From assembly GCF_002102265.1 (NCBI RefSeq), contig NZ_LQPG01000018.1:62001-126000 (forward strand): a DNA stretch of 64,000 nt. The letters run 5' to 3'. Each line of letters begins with the position of its first letter. Within the stretch, counting starts at the first letter, position 1. The notes beneath the pieces were generated by a model that ran no database searches, was not told where the DNA came from, and saw only the letters and a program-made list of their open reading frames with translations. Positions 18,396 to 27,731 of this stretch are shown piece by piece. The translations under genes were made by a program, and so were the position numbers. This DNA comes from Mycolicibacter longobardus (GTDB taxonomy: Bacteria; Actinomycetota; Actinomycetes; Mycobacteriales; Mycobacteriaceae).

Positions 18396-19502
18396 ATGCT
18401 TCGATTCGCCACCCGTCCCTGGATCACCGTCGGCGTTGCCGCCGTCGGTGCCGGGCTGATTTCCGCCGCTCCGGCGACGGTGCCGCTACCCGGTGTCCAG
18501 CTGGCCGATATTCAGCTCACCGCTACCGACATCATCATCGACTTCACCCGGCATGGGGAATCGACCGACAACGCCAGCCACATCATCGGCACCATGCCGC
18601 CCGGTGCGCACCTCACCGCGCTGGGGCAGCAACAGGCCGAGGGCCTCATCGACCCGCTGAACCCCAAGTACCTCGGGGGTAACGACTACGACGGGCTGTT
18701 CGCGTCGTGGTTGGTCCGAACCCAGGAGACCGCGGCGCCGCTGGCCGACTACCTGGGCATGGACGTGCAACACCTGGCCGGGCTCAACGAGGTCAACGCC
18801 GGCATCTTCGAGGGCATCCAACAGGGCCAGGTCAGCGCACCCGCGTACCTGCTGGCCCCGATGCTGTGGACGCTGGGGCTGTACTCCGTGCCACAGCTCG
18901 GTGCCACCGACTTCAACGGTATGGCGTTCCAGTCCCGTGTCGACGAGGCCGTCCAGGCGATGTACGACGTGAGCAGCGCCGAGGACGCTTTCGGCCGCAG
19001 TGCGGCGTTCTCGCACGGCGCCACGATGATGATGTGGACGATCATGAACGTCGACAACCCCACCCCGTGGCTCTGGATGACGAACCCGCTGTCCAACACC
19101 GACCAGGTGGTGATCGAGGGCAACCCCACCGACGGCTGGACGCTGCTCAGCTGGGACGGGATCGAGCAGGACCTGACCCCAAGCCTGATGACGCAGCTGT
19201 TCGTCGCCACCCGCGACCTGATCGTCGCGCCGCAGATGGCGATGTTCAACATCCAGGCGGGCATGGTGGACTCCCTGCAATCGCAGGATCCGTCCGACTG
19301 GTTGACTGCGGCGCAGGCCGGCTTCAACGACGTCCTCCAGACGACGATGAACTACCCCACTGAGGTGCTCGGGGCCATCGAGAGCTACCTCGCCGGCGAC
19401 ATCGAGCTCGGTTGGGATGAGTGGGCGCAGGGCATCGCGATCATGAGCGGGTTCCTCGAAAGCACCGTCACGGGCATCTGGGACAGCCTGGTCCCGGCCT
19501 AG
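18396..19502 (+). CDS. Secreted histidine-phosphatase-superfamily protein
   Basis: A 368-residue exported protein. The signal peptide covers about residues 1-30. It is followed by a phosphoglycerate-mutase-like phosphatase fold with the phosphohistidine motif TRHGES (His53), Arg108 in WLVRTQET, Glu132 in LNEVNAG and the second His207 in FSHGAT. All catalytic positions of the branch-1 family are therefore present. A C-terminal region of about 100 residues beyond the fold (about 265-368) is unassigned; similar extensions occur in mycobacterial PE-type and other exported proteins. The ribosome site AAGGAGG lies ten bases before the ATG. The substrate is unknown. Confidence 0.87.
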   Translation: MLRFATRPWITVGVAAVGAGLISAAPATVPLPGVQLADIQLTATDIIIDFTRHGESTDNASHIIGTMPPGAHLTALGQQQAEGLIDPLNPKYLGGNDYDGLFASWLVRTQETAAPLADYLGMDVQHLAGLNEVNAGIFEGIQQGQVSAPAYLLAPMLWTLGLYSVPQLGATDFNGMAFQSRVDEAVQAMYDVSSAEDAFGRSAAFSHGATMMMWTIMNVDNPTPWLWMTNPLSNTDQVVIEGNPTDGWTLLSWDGIEQDLTPSLMTQLFVATRDLIVAPQMAMFNIQAGMVDSLQSQDPSDWLTAAQAGFNDVLQTTMNYPTEVLGAIESYLAGDIELGWDEWAQGIAIMSGFLESTVTGIWDSLVPA

Positions 19503-19620
19503 GTCCGGCGACGATGCGGGCGAGGGACGAGCCGGCTGAGGAGTCGGACGATCGAGCCTGAGTCCGGCGACGATGCGGGCGAGGGACGAGCCGGCTGAGG
19601 AGTCGGACGATCGAGCCTGA
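19503..19620. repeat. Perfect 59-bp tandem duplication, MIRU-like
   Basis: Two identical 59-base units lie back to back (19503-19561 and 19562-19620), followed by six bases matching the unit start in five of six positions. The unit contains GACGATGCGGGCGAGGGACG and CTGAGGAGTCGGACGATC, which resemble the intergenic MIRU minisatellites of mycobacteria. It sits right after the phosphatase stop codon, between convergent genes. Copy number could vary between strains. Confidence 0.8.
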
Positions 19621-19635
19621 GTCGGGGGCATGTTG

Positions 19636-19671
19636 GCTCTGCGCCCACCGCACAACGGGTGGGCGCAGAGC
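19636..19671. terminator. Strong bidirectional hairpin between convergent genes
   Basis: GCTCTGCGCCCACC pairs perfectly with GGTGGGCGCAGAGC around an eight-base loop, extendable by a few pairs including one G-T. No T-run follows, as is common in mycobacteria. The right arm reaches the stop codon of the minus-strand oxidoreductase. Confidence 0.75.
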
Positions 19672-21911
19672 TAACGAGCAGCGGTGATGGTCACCGGGAT
19701 CCCGTTGACCGCACCGTTGCCCGACGGCTCGTCGACGAACGTGGGCGGCGCCAGGATGTTGTTGTTCACCCCCGGCGAGCTGTTGGCCACCGCCATGCGG
19801 GTACCGGCTTTGCCGTGACCCCAGCCGTGGGGCATCGACACCACGCCGGGCTTGATCGCATCGGTGACCTCGACCGGAACCTCGAGGCGTCCGGTGGCCG
19901 ACGCGACGACGACGCTGTCCCCGGTGCGCAGGGTGCGCACCGCCGCGTCGTCGGGGTGGATCAGCAGCGTGCAGCGGTCCTTACCCTTCATCAGCGGTCC
20001 GACATTGTGCATCCAGGAGTTGTTCGACCGCAGATGGCGACGGCTGACCAGGACCAATTCGTCGGGCCGGCGATCCAACCGCGCGGCCAGCCGCGGCAGG
20101 TCGTCGAGTAGATACTGCGGTGCCAGCCGGACCTTCGCCTCCGGGGTGCTCAGGACACCGGGCAGTTGCGGAACCATCGGTCCGAAGTCGATGCCGTTCG
20201 GATGGGCCTTGACCTGATCCAGCGTCAGCCCGCCGGGATTCTCGCCGTAGCGGTCACCGAACGGCCCGGTGCGCAGCGTCAGGTCGAGGATCCGTTCCGG
20301 GCCGCCGCTGTCGTAGTGCTTGCGGATGTCGGCTCCGGTCAAGTCCTGCAGATAGCACAAGACGTCGAAGAAGCCGTCGTCGAGTGCGGCGACGTCGACG
20401 TCCTCGGCGGGTGTGCCGGTGCACAGGCCGGTCAACCGGATCAGGATCTCCCATTCGCCGGGACGGTCGGGGTCGCACGGGTGAAACACCGGCGGTGAAT
20501 AGTTGGTCACGCTGCTGACCGCGAACTGCAGCAGCAGGTCGTCGTGATGCGGCTGCTCCAACGGCGACAGGCCGGGCAGGATCACATCGGCGTGCCGCGT
20601 CGTCTCGTTGAGCCAGCAGTCCACCGAGATCATCGCCTCCAGCGTCGGCAACACCGCATCGAGGTCGTGGCCGGCCGGACTGGACAGCACCGGGTTGCCC
20701 GCGACGGTGATCAGCGCCTTGACCTGGCCCTCACCCGGGGTGGCGATCTCCTCGGCCAGGCAGGACACCGGGGTCTGGCCGAGGACCTCCTTGGCGCCGC
20801 GGACCCGGGTACGCCACCGGCCGAACTCCGACCGGCCTCCTTCCAATCCGGGCAGCTGCCGGGTGGTCAGCGACCACGCCGTCGCGCGCGGGAACATCGC
20901 GCCGCCCGGGGTGTCGAAATGCCCGGTGAGGATGTTGACCACGTCGACGAGCCAGCTGGCGAGACTGCCGAATTCCTGGGTGCACAACCCGATTCGGCCG
21001 TACACCACCGCGCGATCGGCGCCGGCCAACTGCCGTGCCAACCGGCGAATCCGTTCGGCGTCGATTCCCGTTGCCGGGGCCACTCGCTGTGGCGACCAGT
21101 CCGCCGCGACCGCCCGCATGGTGTCGATACCGTCGATATACTCCCCGGCGGCGCCCAACCGGACCAGGTCTTCGTCGAACAGGGTGTGGATCACGGCGAG
21201 GAGCAGGGCGGCGTCGGTGCCGGGCGTGATCGGCAGCCATTCGTCGGCCTTGGCGGCGGTCGCGGTGCGGACCGGGTCGATGACGATCACGGTGCCGCGG
21301 CTGCGGATGTCACCGATGATCGCGTTGATGTTGGGTGCGGCCAGCAGCGAACCCTGCGACACCGCGGGGTTGGCGCCCATGATCACCAGCAGGTCGGTGC
21401 GCTGGATATCCGGCACCGGGATGGTCCACCAGCCGCCGTACATCAGGTGCGAGGTCAGGTTTTTGGGCCACTGGTCCACGGTTCCCGACGAGTAGCTGGT
21501 CGGGATGCCGGACATTCCGAGCAGCAGCCCGATATAGCGGCCCAGGGAGAACGTGTGCGCTGTCGGATTGCCCACATAGGAGCTCACGGCCGCGATGCCG
21601 TATCGGGAGATCACCGGTTGCAGGAGTTCGGTGCAGCGGCGGAATGCGGTGTCCCAGCTGACTTCGCGCCACTGGCCGTCCACCTTGATCATCGGCTTCC
21701 GGATCCGATCCGGGTCGTCGTGGAGCGCTCCCAGGGAGACGCCCTTGGGGCAGAGGTGTCCGCGGCTCCAGACGTCGTCCTGGTTGCCGCGGATCCGCGA
21801 GACTCGACCGCCGTCCACTTGAATTTCCAAGCCGCACATTGCCTCACAGAGCGGACAGGTGAGGAGGTGCCGACCGTCTTCGCCGGTGCCGGCGAGTTGT
21901 CCAGGCGTCAT
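19671..21911 (-). CDS. Molybdopterin oxidoreductase, Rv0197-like
   Basis: A 746-residue enzyme of the DMSO-reductase family. The N-terminal Mo/W-bisMGD [4Fe-4S] domain has C19-x2-C22-x3-C26-x27-C54. A molybdopterin domain (SYVGNPTAHTF, MGANPAVSQG) and a C-terminal molydopterin-binding domain (SRRHLRSNNSWMHNVGP) follow. There is no twin-arginine signal, so it is cytoplasmic. The Mo ligand and substrate cannot be told from sequence. It resembles Rv0197 of M. tuberculosis. No electron-transfer partner gene is adjacent. The start ATG 21911 has no ribosome site but lies six bases after TAGCAT. Confidence 0.88.
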   Translation of the reverse strand: MTPGQLAGTGEDGRHLLTCPLCEAMCGLEIQVDGGRVSRIRGNQDDVWSRGHLCPKGVSLGALHDDPDRIRKPMIKVDGQWREVSWDTAFRRCTELLQPVISRYGIAAVSSYVGNPTAHTFSLGRYIGLLLGMSGIPTSYSSGTVDQWPKNLTSHLMYGGWWTIPVPDIQRTDLLVIMGANPAVSQGSLLAAPNINAIIGDIRSRGTVIVIDPVRTATAAKADEWLPITPGTDAALLLAVIHTLFDEDLVRLGAAGEYIDGIDTMRAVAADWSPQRVAPATGIDAERIRRLARQLAGADRAVVYGRIGLCTQEFGSLASWLVDVVNILTGHFDTPGGAMFPRATAWSLTTRQLPGLEGGRSEFGRWRTRVRGAKEVLGQTPVSCLAEEIATPGEGQVKALITVAGNPVLSSPAGHDLDAVLPTLEAMISVDCWLNETTRHADVILPGLSPLEQPHHDDLLLQFAVSSVTNYSPPVFHPCDPDRPGEWEILIRLTGLCTGTPAEDVDVAALDDGFFDVLCYLQDLTGADIRKHYDSGGPERILDLTLRTGPFGDRYGENPGGLTLDQVKAHPNGIDFGPMVPQLPGVLSTPEAKVRLAPQYLLDDLPRLAARLDRRPDELVLVSRRHLRSNNSWMHNVGPLMKGKDRCTLLIHPDDAAVRTLRTGDSVVVASATGRLEVPVEVTDAIKPGVVSMPHGWGHGKAGTRMAVANSSPGVNNNILAPPTFVDEPSGNGAVNGIPVTITAAR

Positions 21912-21917
21912 GTCGCG

Positions 21918-21923
21918 ATGCTA
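21918..21923 (-). promoter_or_regulatory. -10 element, leaderless promoter of the oxidoreductase
   Basis: On the minus strand TAGCAT (TANNNT), then six bases, then ATG at 21911. Confidence 0.6.
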
Positions 21924-21952
21924 GGAGATCCGCGACCGCGTCGGCGGCTGTC

Positions 21953-21969
21953 GTCCCGCTGAGCGGGCA
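21953..21969. promoter_or_regulatory. Palindrome site B (GTCCCGCT-N-AGCGGGAC family)
   Basis: GTCCCGCT-G-AGCGGGCA, differing from the perfect palindrome only at the last two positions. The centre is 50 bases upstream of the leaderless start of the oxidoreductase. It could also serve the divergent WS/DGAT gene. Confidence 0.65.
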
Positions 21970-22090
21970 AGGCGGGGTGTCCGCCCAGGTACCGGGTCCT
22001 CACGAGTGTCTCACTGGTCGGGATCAGGAGGACGAATCGTCGAGGGACGGCGTTACGTTCCCACCACATACCGCGGTGCGAACGGAGTAG

Positions 22091-23518
22091 ATGGTGAAGC
22101 GACTGACCGGCATGGACGCCTTCTTCCTGTCGATGGAAGGCACCCGGTGGCCTCAGCACACCGTCGGGCTGATGATCCTCGATCCCAGCGACACACCGGG
22201 ATTCAGCTACCACACCGTGCGCAACCACCTGCAGAGCCGGCTGCCCTACCTGCCGCAGTTTCGCCGGCGGATTCAGGAGGTGCCGTTTCAGCTGGACCGA
22301 CCGGTGTGGGTCGACGACCCCCACTTCTACCTGGATGCCCACATCCATCACATCGCGCTGCCCGCACCCGGCGGCGAGCGGGAGCTGGCAGGGGTGGTCA
22401 GCGAGATCCTGGCCCGCCCGCTGAACCGGAACCAGCCGCTGTGGGAGAGCTGGTTTGTCGAGGGCCTGGCCGCGGGTCGGGTCGCGTTCATCACCAAGAC
22501 GCACCACTCCATGGTCGACGGCATCTCGGGTGCCGGGCTCTCCGACGTGCTGTGTGACCTGGGCCCGGTGCCGGTCGATCCGCCGGACAAACTGCGCGAC
22601 GAGCAACCGCAACCCAAGCGGGCCGGCCTCGAGCTGTTCGCCCGCGGTGCGCTGTCGCCGGTGCTGTCGGTGCCGAAGGTGGTCAGCTTCGTGCGAGGGA
22701 CGGTGAGCGGAGCGGTCGCCACCGTCGCCAACCAACGACGCAGCGATCCGCCGCCCCGCCCGTTGAGCGCACCCAAGACCGCGCTCAACGGCGTGATCGG
22801 TCCCCGCCGGGATTTCGCCTACTGCTCGCTGAGCCTGAATGACGTCAAAACGGTCAAGAACCACTTCGACGTCAAGCTCAACGACGTGATCCTCAATGTG
22901 ATGGCCGGAGCGCTGCGCGGCTATCTGGTCAAGCGCGACCAGCTGCCGGAGCAGCCCATCCTGGCGACCGTGCCGATGTCCACCCGGGCGGCCGACGACA
23001 CCGAGATGGGCAATCTGGTGCACCCGATGGCGGCCTCGCTGGCCACCGATATCGACGACCCGGTGGCGAGGTTGTCCGCGATTCATCGCGGCATGAACAC
23101 CGCAAAGGAACTGGCCGAGGAGGCGGTGAAGCGACAGTCGGTCGGACTCACCGAAATTGCGCCGCCGTTGCTGATGTCGCTGGTGTTCCGCGGTTACCGG
23201 GCAGCGAAGCTGGAGCAACGAATGCCGTTGAACACCAATCTGATCGTGTCCAACGTGCCCGGTCCACCGGTCCAGCTCTACCTGGCCGGCGCGCGCATCG
23301 ATCACATCTTCCCGGTCGGCCCGTTGGCCGCCGGCATGGGAATGAACGTCACCGTGATGAGCTACCGGGATGTTGTCGACGTCGGCGTACAGGTCGACCC
23401 CGCGCTGGTGGATGACCCGTGGGAGTTGACCGCGTGTGCCGCCGACGAGCTGGAGAAGCTGGTGGCGGCCACCCGGCCCAAACGCGGCGGCAGACGAAGT
23501 AGTTCCACCCGGCGATGA
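22091..23518 (+). CDS. Wax ester synthase/diacylglycerol acyltransferase (WS/DGAT)
   Basis: A 475-residue WS/DGAT-family acyltransferase that makes triacylglycerol or wax esters from acyl-CoA. The active-site motif HHSMVDG is at residues 138-144. N-terminal MVKRLTGMDAFFLSME and C-terminal NVPGPPVQLYLAGARI are family marks. Mycobacteria carry many paralogs, and I cannot say which tgs gene this is. The ATG has CGGAG upstream. The next gene overlaps by ATGA, forming a two-gene unit. It is divergent from the molybdopterin oxidoreductase across palindrome B. Confidence 0.92.
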   Translation: MVKRLTGMDAFFLSMEGTRWPQHTVGLMILDPSDTPGFSYHTVRNHLQSRLPYLPQFRRRIQEVPFQLDRPVWVDDPHFYLDAHIHHIALPAPGGERELAGVVSEILARPLNRNQPLWESWFVEGLAAGRVAFITKTHHSMVDGISGAGLSDVLCDLGPVPVDPPDKLRDEQPQPKRAGLELFARGALSPVLSVPKVVSFVRGTVSGAVATVANQRRSDPPPRPLSAPKTALNGVIGPRRDFAYCSLSLNDVKTVKNHFDVKLNDVILNVMAGALRGYLVKRDQLPEQPILATVPMSTRAADDTEMGNLVHPMAASLATDIDDPVARLSAIHRGMNTAKELAEEAVKRQSVGLTEIAPPLLMSLVFRGYRAAKLEQRMPLNTNLIVSNVPGPPVQLYLAGARIDHIFPVGPLAAGMGMNVTVMSYRDVVDVGVQVDPALVDDPWELTACAADELEKLVAATRPKRGGRRSSSTRR

Positions 23519-24336
23519 CGTCGCCCGCAGGCCGGCCGCCCCGCCGAAACCGGCGCTGGGACGATCCCTTCCGTTCTTTCGACGCGGTGAATTCGTTCCT
23601 GTCGTCGGTCGGGCTGCCCTCGATCAGTGCCGGTGCCGCGGCCCCCTACCGAAGTTGGTTCACCACGCTGCAACGGCAACTTGTGGGCCGAGAGGTCACG
23701 GCGCGCGTCGGCGACCATGAGCTGACCTTGACCATCACCGAGTTCGATTCGCCGCTGGACCCGCGGGGACTGGCGGTCGGTCAGTTCGGCGAGGTCCGGG
23801 TTGCGGCCCGGGAGATCAGCTGGGATTCCTACGGCCTGGATGAGGTCTCCGCGGTCCTGCAGAACGTGCACGTCCGGCCCGGGATGCCTGCGGTGCTGGT
23901 GGCGGCACCGGCCGCCGTCTCCGGGGTGTTCCCGCCGGGCGTCGTCGACGCTGTGTTGCACCGGGCCGTGCCCTGGCTGCACGGCGAGCTGCGACCGGAC
24001 GGGTCGGCATGGCTGCGCTGGGCGCGGCGGCCGCACTGGGGAGCGCTGCGCGTCGACGTTTCGGCGGCGGGCTCCGCGGTGTGGTTCACGGCGCGTGCGC
24101 TGCAGATCGGCCGCCGGTCTTGGGCGCTGCCGGCCTGGATTCCGGCGTTTCCGGTGCGCATTCCCGAGCTGCCGAAGGGGCTGACGCTCACCGATATCGA
24201 CATCGGCACCGGCACGCTGCGCTGGTGCGGGCTGCTGCCGCAGTGGCGGATCGAATTGCCTCAGTTGGATGACCTGCTCAAGTACGTCAGCGGACGGACG
24301 GGGCTGTTGAACCTGCCCTGGATACGCGGCTTCTGA
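23515..24336 (+). CDS. Hypothetical protein, possibly LmeA/DUF2993-like
   Basis: A 273-residue protein without a signal peptide or clear membrane helix. It is basic at the N-terminus and rich in aromatic residues near its C-terminus. Segments such as FGEVRVAAREISWDSYGLDEV and LQNVHVRPGMPAVLVAAPAAV have the alternating pattern of LmeA/DUF2993 lipid-binding barrels, but the match is by eye and weak. Translation is coupled to the WS/DGAT (ATGA overlap), suggesting a role in neutral-lipid or envelope-lipid handling. The function is unknown. Confidence 0.75.
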   Translation: MTSPAGRPPRRNRRWDDPFRSFDAVNSFLSSVGLPSISAGAAAPYRSWFTTLQRQLVGREVTARVGDHELTLTITEFDSPLDPRGLAVGQFGEVRVAAREISWDSYGLDEVSAVLQNVHVRPGMPAVLVAAPAAVSGVFPPGVVDAVLHRAVPWLHGELRPDGSAWLRWARRPHWGALRVDVSAAGSAVWFTARALQIGRRSWALPAWIPAFPVRIPELPKGLTLTDIDIGTGTLRWCGLLPQWRIELPQLDDLLKYVSGRTGLLNLPWIRGF

Positions 24337-24352
24337 GGCGGAGCGAATCACC

Positions 24353-24369
24353 TGTCCGCTCACCGGGAC
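24353..24369. promoter_or_regulatory. Palindrome site C (GTCCCGCT-N-AGCGGGAC family)
   Basis: TGTCCGCT-C-ACCGGGAC. On the other strand it reads GTCCCGGT-G-AGCGGACA. Centre 24361. A weak -10 candidate, CACCAT at 24399-24404, would place the start near 24411, 50 bases downstream. Confidence 0.5.
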
Positions 24370-24445
24370 AAAGCCTCGCTGCCGGTTGTGGCGGGTTGCA
24401 CCATCGAGGTTGTTGGTTGCTCGTACCCGACAGACAAGGATGACC

Positions 24446-25625
24446 ATGACCGGTCAGGTGCTCGACAACATCATGGTGATCGCCGATCAACTTCGCGATC
24501 AGGCGTCCGAGGCCGAACTCCTCGGCCGGCTGCCCGATGAGACCGCGAAGGCGCTCAAGATGGCCGGCACGATGAAGCTGTTGCAGCCCGGTGCCTACGG
24601 CGGGTTCGAAGCCCACCCGCGGGAGTTCGCCGAGACGGTGATGGCGGTGGCGTCGCTGGACGGGGCAGCCGGCTGGGTGTGCGGTGTCGTGGGCGTACAT
24701 CCGTGGCAGCTGGGCTTCGCCGACCCCAAGGTGCAGCAGGAGGTGTGGGGCGCCGACGACAACACCTGGATGGCATCGCCGTACGCGCCCACCGGGATCG
24801 CGATCCCAACGGATGGCGGCTACCGGTTCAGCGGCCGCTGGCAGTTCAGCTCCGGCACGGATCACTGCGACTGGATCTTCCTCGGCGCCATGCTCGGCGA
24901 CGCCGACGGCAACGTCGCCCTGCCGCCCACCATGCTGCACATGATCCTGCCCCGCCGGGACTACACCATCGTGGAAGACTCGTGGGACGTGGTCGGGCTC
25001 AAGGGAACCGGCTCCAAAGACATCATCGTGCGCGACGCGTTCGTCCCCGACTATCGGGTGATGAACGGCGATCACGTGATCGACGGGACCGCGCAGCAGC
25101 AGGCCGGAGTCACCAAGACGCTGTACAAGATGCCGTGGTCGACCATGTTCCCGCTCGGGATCAGCTCCGCGGTGATCGGCATCGCCGAGGGCGCGCTGGC
25201 CGCGCACCTGGACTATCAGCGCGACCGGGTCGGCGCGCAGGGTACCGCCGTCAAAGACGACCCGTATGTTCTCTACGGGATCGGCGAAGCCGCCGCCGAC
25301 ATCAACGCCGCCCGCCAAGAGATTCTGGCCAACGTCGACAGGATCTGGGACATCGTCGAATCCGGACGCGAGGTCTCCTTCGAGGACCGGGCCATCGGCC
25401 GGCGCACCCAGATCCGCGCGGCCTGGCGTGCGGTGATGGCTGTCGACCAGATTCGCCCGTTCCGGCGGCAATGCGCTGCGGATGGACAAGCCGCTGCAAC
25501 GGTTCTGGCGAGACGCGCATGCCGGCCTCAACCACGCCATTCACGTGCCCAGCACCGTCTACCACGCCTCGGCGCTGTCGTCGCTGGGCATCGAGCCGGC
25601 TGAACCACTGCGGAAGATGATCTGA
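24446..25625 (+). pseudogene. HsaA-like flavin monooxygenase/acyl-CoA dehydrogenase family gene, frameshifted
   Basis: Reading from ATG 24446 (CAAGGA upstream) gives a class-D flavin monooxygenase/acyl-CoA dehydrogenase-type protein of the HsaA kind (FGADP-like region, GRWQFSSGTDHCDW, DVVGLKGTGSKDI). Around 25445-25455 the frame breaks. The expected C-terminus (SGGNALRMDKPLQRFWRDAH through LSSLGIEPAEPLRKMI) continues in another frame to the TGA at 25623-25625. One extra base or two missing bases would repair it. The intact product would be about 393 residues. It may be a genuine null allele or a sequencing error. No flavin reductase gene is nearby. Confidence 0.8.
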
Positions 25626-25666
25626 CGTCCGAACTTTGACCCGAACCGGCTAGAGAAAGCAGCGAG

Positions 25667-26668
25667 ATGCCAACACAGATGCGCGCCATGGTGATCGACG
25701 GCTTCGGCGGTCCCGAGGTGCTGCGCGACGCCACCGTCGAACGGCCGATCGCCCGGCCGGGCAATGTCGTGATCCAGGTCGGCCACTGCGGCGTGAACCC
25801 GGCCGACTGGAAGGCCCGCGAGGGCTGGCTGTCCAGCTTCTTCGACTATCAGTTCCCGTTCGTGCTCGGTTTCGACGCCGCCGGCGTGGTCGCCGAGATC
25901 GGTGAGGGCGTGACCGGGCTGGCGGTCGGGGACCGCGTCGTGACCTCCTCCAACCAGGGGCTCGGTGAGCGCGGCACCTACGCCGAGTTCGTGGCCTCCG
26001 ACGCCGACCGGGTGGTCAAGCTGCCGGATCACATTGCGTTCTCGCACGCCGCGGCCATTCCGACCGCGGCGGTCACCGCCTACGAAGCGGTGATGGACGT
26101 GGGTCAGGCCGGTCCGGGCAAGCTGGTGCTCGTCCACGGCGGTGCCGGCGGGACCGGCAGCTTCGCGATCCAGATCGCCGCGGTCGCCGGGGCACGGGTG
26201 GCGACGACGTGCAGCCCGCGCAACGCAGACTATGTTCGCGGTCTCGGCGCCGAACTGGCCATCGACTACCACACTCAGGACGTCGTCGAAGCGACCCGGG
26301 CGTGGGCGCCGGAGGGAGTGGACCTCGTCGTCGACACGGTCGGGCAGGGAACGCTGACAGACGCGATCGAGGCAGTGCGGCGCGGCGGCATCGTCGCCCC
26401 CATCGCCACCCTCATCGGCGATGAGCCGCAGTGTGATCCGGGCCGTGCCGCCGAACTCGGCGTCTCGGTGGTGCCCACCATGTCCAATCATCTGCGGCAG
26501 GGCCGGCAGCTGCGAGCGCTGGTCGAGCTGATGGCCGACGGCCGGCTCGTCGCACCGGAGATCACCACGCTGCCGCTCGACCAGGTCGCCGACGCACACC
26601 GCCGTATCCAGGACGGCCACGTCCGGGGCAAGATCGTGCTGGCGGTCAACGAGGGACTCGGGCAGTGA
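25667..26668 (+). CDS. Zinc-independent quinone oxidoreductase-like MDR protein
   Basis: A 333-residue medium-chain dehydrogenase/reductase. The N-terminal GroES-like domain has GVNPADWKAREGW. The Rossmann domain has VHGGAGGTGSFAIQIA near residue 156. Catalytic zinc ligands of alcohol dehydrogenases are absent, so NADPH-dependent quinone or enone reduction is the likely chemistry. The start ATG 25667 follows AAGCAGCGAG. The next gene starts with GTGA overlapping its stop. It forms a small operon with two Dabb-type proteins. Confidence 0.88.
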   Translation: MPTQMRAMVIDGFGGPEVLRDATVERPIARPGNVVIQVGHCGVNPADWKAREGWLSSFFDYQFPFVLGFDAAGVVAEIGEGVTGLAVGDRVVTSSNQGLGERGTYAEFVASDADRVVKLPDHIAFSHAAAIPTAAVTAYEAVMDVGQAGPGKLVLVHGGAGGTGSFAIQIAAVAGARVATTCSPRNADYVRGLGAELAIDYHTQDVVEATRAWAPEGVDLVVDTVGQGTLTDAIEAVRRGGIVAPIATLIGDEPQCDPGRAAELGVSVVPTMSNHLRQGRQLRALVELMADGRLVAPEITTLPLDQVADAHRRIQDGHVRGKIVLAVNEGLGQ

Positions 26669-27018
26669 ATTCGAAGGCGCCCATCTGGGTTCTCGACGAG
26701 ATCACCGTCCGCCCCGGGAAGGGGCCGGCATTTCTGGCCGACTATCTGGAGCACTACGTGCCGCTGGTCCGGCGGTGTGGGCTGACGCTGGCTCACCGGC
26801 TGGTCGAGCCGGCCATGTGGCTGGACGACGAACCCAACCGGATGCTGTTCCTATGGTCCGCGCCCGACCCGGAAACGATCTGGCGAGCCAAGCACACCCT
26901 GCGTCAGGACCCGGAGGTCCTGGCATGGTGGCAGGTGCAAGCTCCGCCGATGATCGAGTGTCGCCGGCGTGCGACATTGGCCGAAGCCGGTGCGCTGGGT
27001 GTGTTCGCCGATGTATAG
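26665..27018 (+). CDS. Small dimeric alpha/beta-barrel (NIPSNAP/Dabb-like) protein
   Basis: A 117-residue protein, GTG start overlapping the previous stop by four bases. WVLDEITVRPGKGPAFLADY at the start and FLWSAPDPETIWRAK in the middle fit a ferredoxin-like alpha/beta-barrel fold of the NIPSNAP or Dabb type. Such proteins in catabolic clusters act as small isomerases, cyclases or monooxygenases. No catalytic residues can be named. It overlaps the next gene by eight bases. Confidence 0.75.
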   Translation: MNSKAPIWVLDEITVRPGKGPAFLADYLEHYVPLVRRCGLTLAHRLVEPAMWLDDEPNRMLFLWSAPDPETIWRAKHTLRQDPEVLAWWQVQAPPMIECRRRATLAEAGALGVFADV

Positions 27019-27661
27019 CCGTCTGGACGTCATCACGCTGGCCGGCGCCGGCCCGGACGAAGCGCTGAGCGAGTTGCGTCGAGTGGCCGCAGATCTGCCT
27101 GGCCTGCGTGGCGCGCTGATCGCGCCAACTCTCGACGGCGCCTACAACGGTGGCGACGTGATCATGCGGCTCACCTTCGACGGGGAGGCCGCTGCGCAGC
27201 GGGCGGCGGCCAGCGATGCCGGCCGGACCGTTGATGCCCTGCTCGGTGACCCGGCATGGGTCTCCCGCGTCGATCACGTCGGCTTTGCGGCCAACGCTGC
27301 GGGCGGCCCGAGCCGTGGGGGAGGGGTCTATCGGGTCGCCTTGTTCTGCGCGAATGTGCGACCCACCGCCGAGCGGCTGGAGACCTTCGCCCGGCATACC
27401 GTTCTGATGCCGAATCATGTGCGCTCGATTGGCCGTTGGCAGCTGTCTGAACCCCGCGAGGCAACGGGCACCCGAAACTGGACTCATGTCTGGGAACAGG
27501 AATACGCGGACCTGTCCGGGCTGCTGGGCGCCTACATGATGCACCCGGTTCATTGGGCGCACGTCGAGCGCTGGTTCGATCCCGAATACCCCGAATGGCT
27601 GGTCGACACGGAGCTGGTCCATACCTTCTGTGCCATCGAAGAACCGGCCATCCTCGCCTGA
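27011..27661 (+). CDS. Tandem Dabb-like protein
   Basis: A 216-residue protein. ATG 27011 lies inside the end of the preceding gene, which forces coupled translation. The sequence splits into two halves (about 1-95 and 100-216), each with the strand-helix pattern of a dimeric alpha/beta-barrel domain. The second half has VYRVALFCANVRPTAERLETF and WEQEYADLSGLLGAYMMHPVHWAHVERWF, similar to the EthD/Dabb type. The substrate is unknown. Conserved histidines (HPVHWAH) could be catalytic. Confidence 0.72.
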   Translation: MYSRLDVITLAGAGPDEALSELRRVAADLPGLRGALIAPTLDGAYNGGDVIMRLTFDGEAAAQRAAASDAGRTVDALLGDPAWVSRVDHVGFAANAAGGPSRGGGVYRVALFCANVRPTAERLETFARHTVLMPNHVRSIGRWQLSEPREATGTRNWTHVWEQEYADLSGLLGAYMMHPVHWAHVERWFDPEYPEWLVDTELVHTFCAIEEPAILA

Positions 27662-27731
27662 GGAGGAACGCGGAAACTGCTACTGCTCAATGAGATTGGA
27701 TCTTATGGATGTCGATCCGACAACCGAGCGA

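Noticed and set aside
27680..27696. Possible eighth palindrome copy (CTACTGCT-C-AATGAGAT)
   Set aside because: Its two halves hardly pair with each other, and its distance to the nearby -10 element (about 56 to the start) does not match the other sites.
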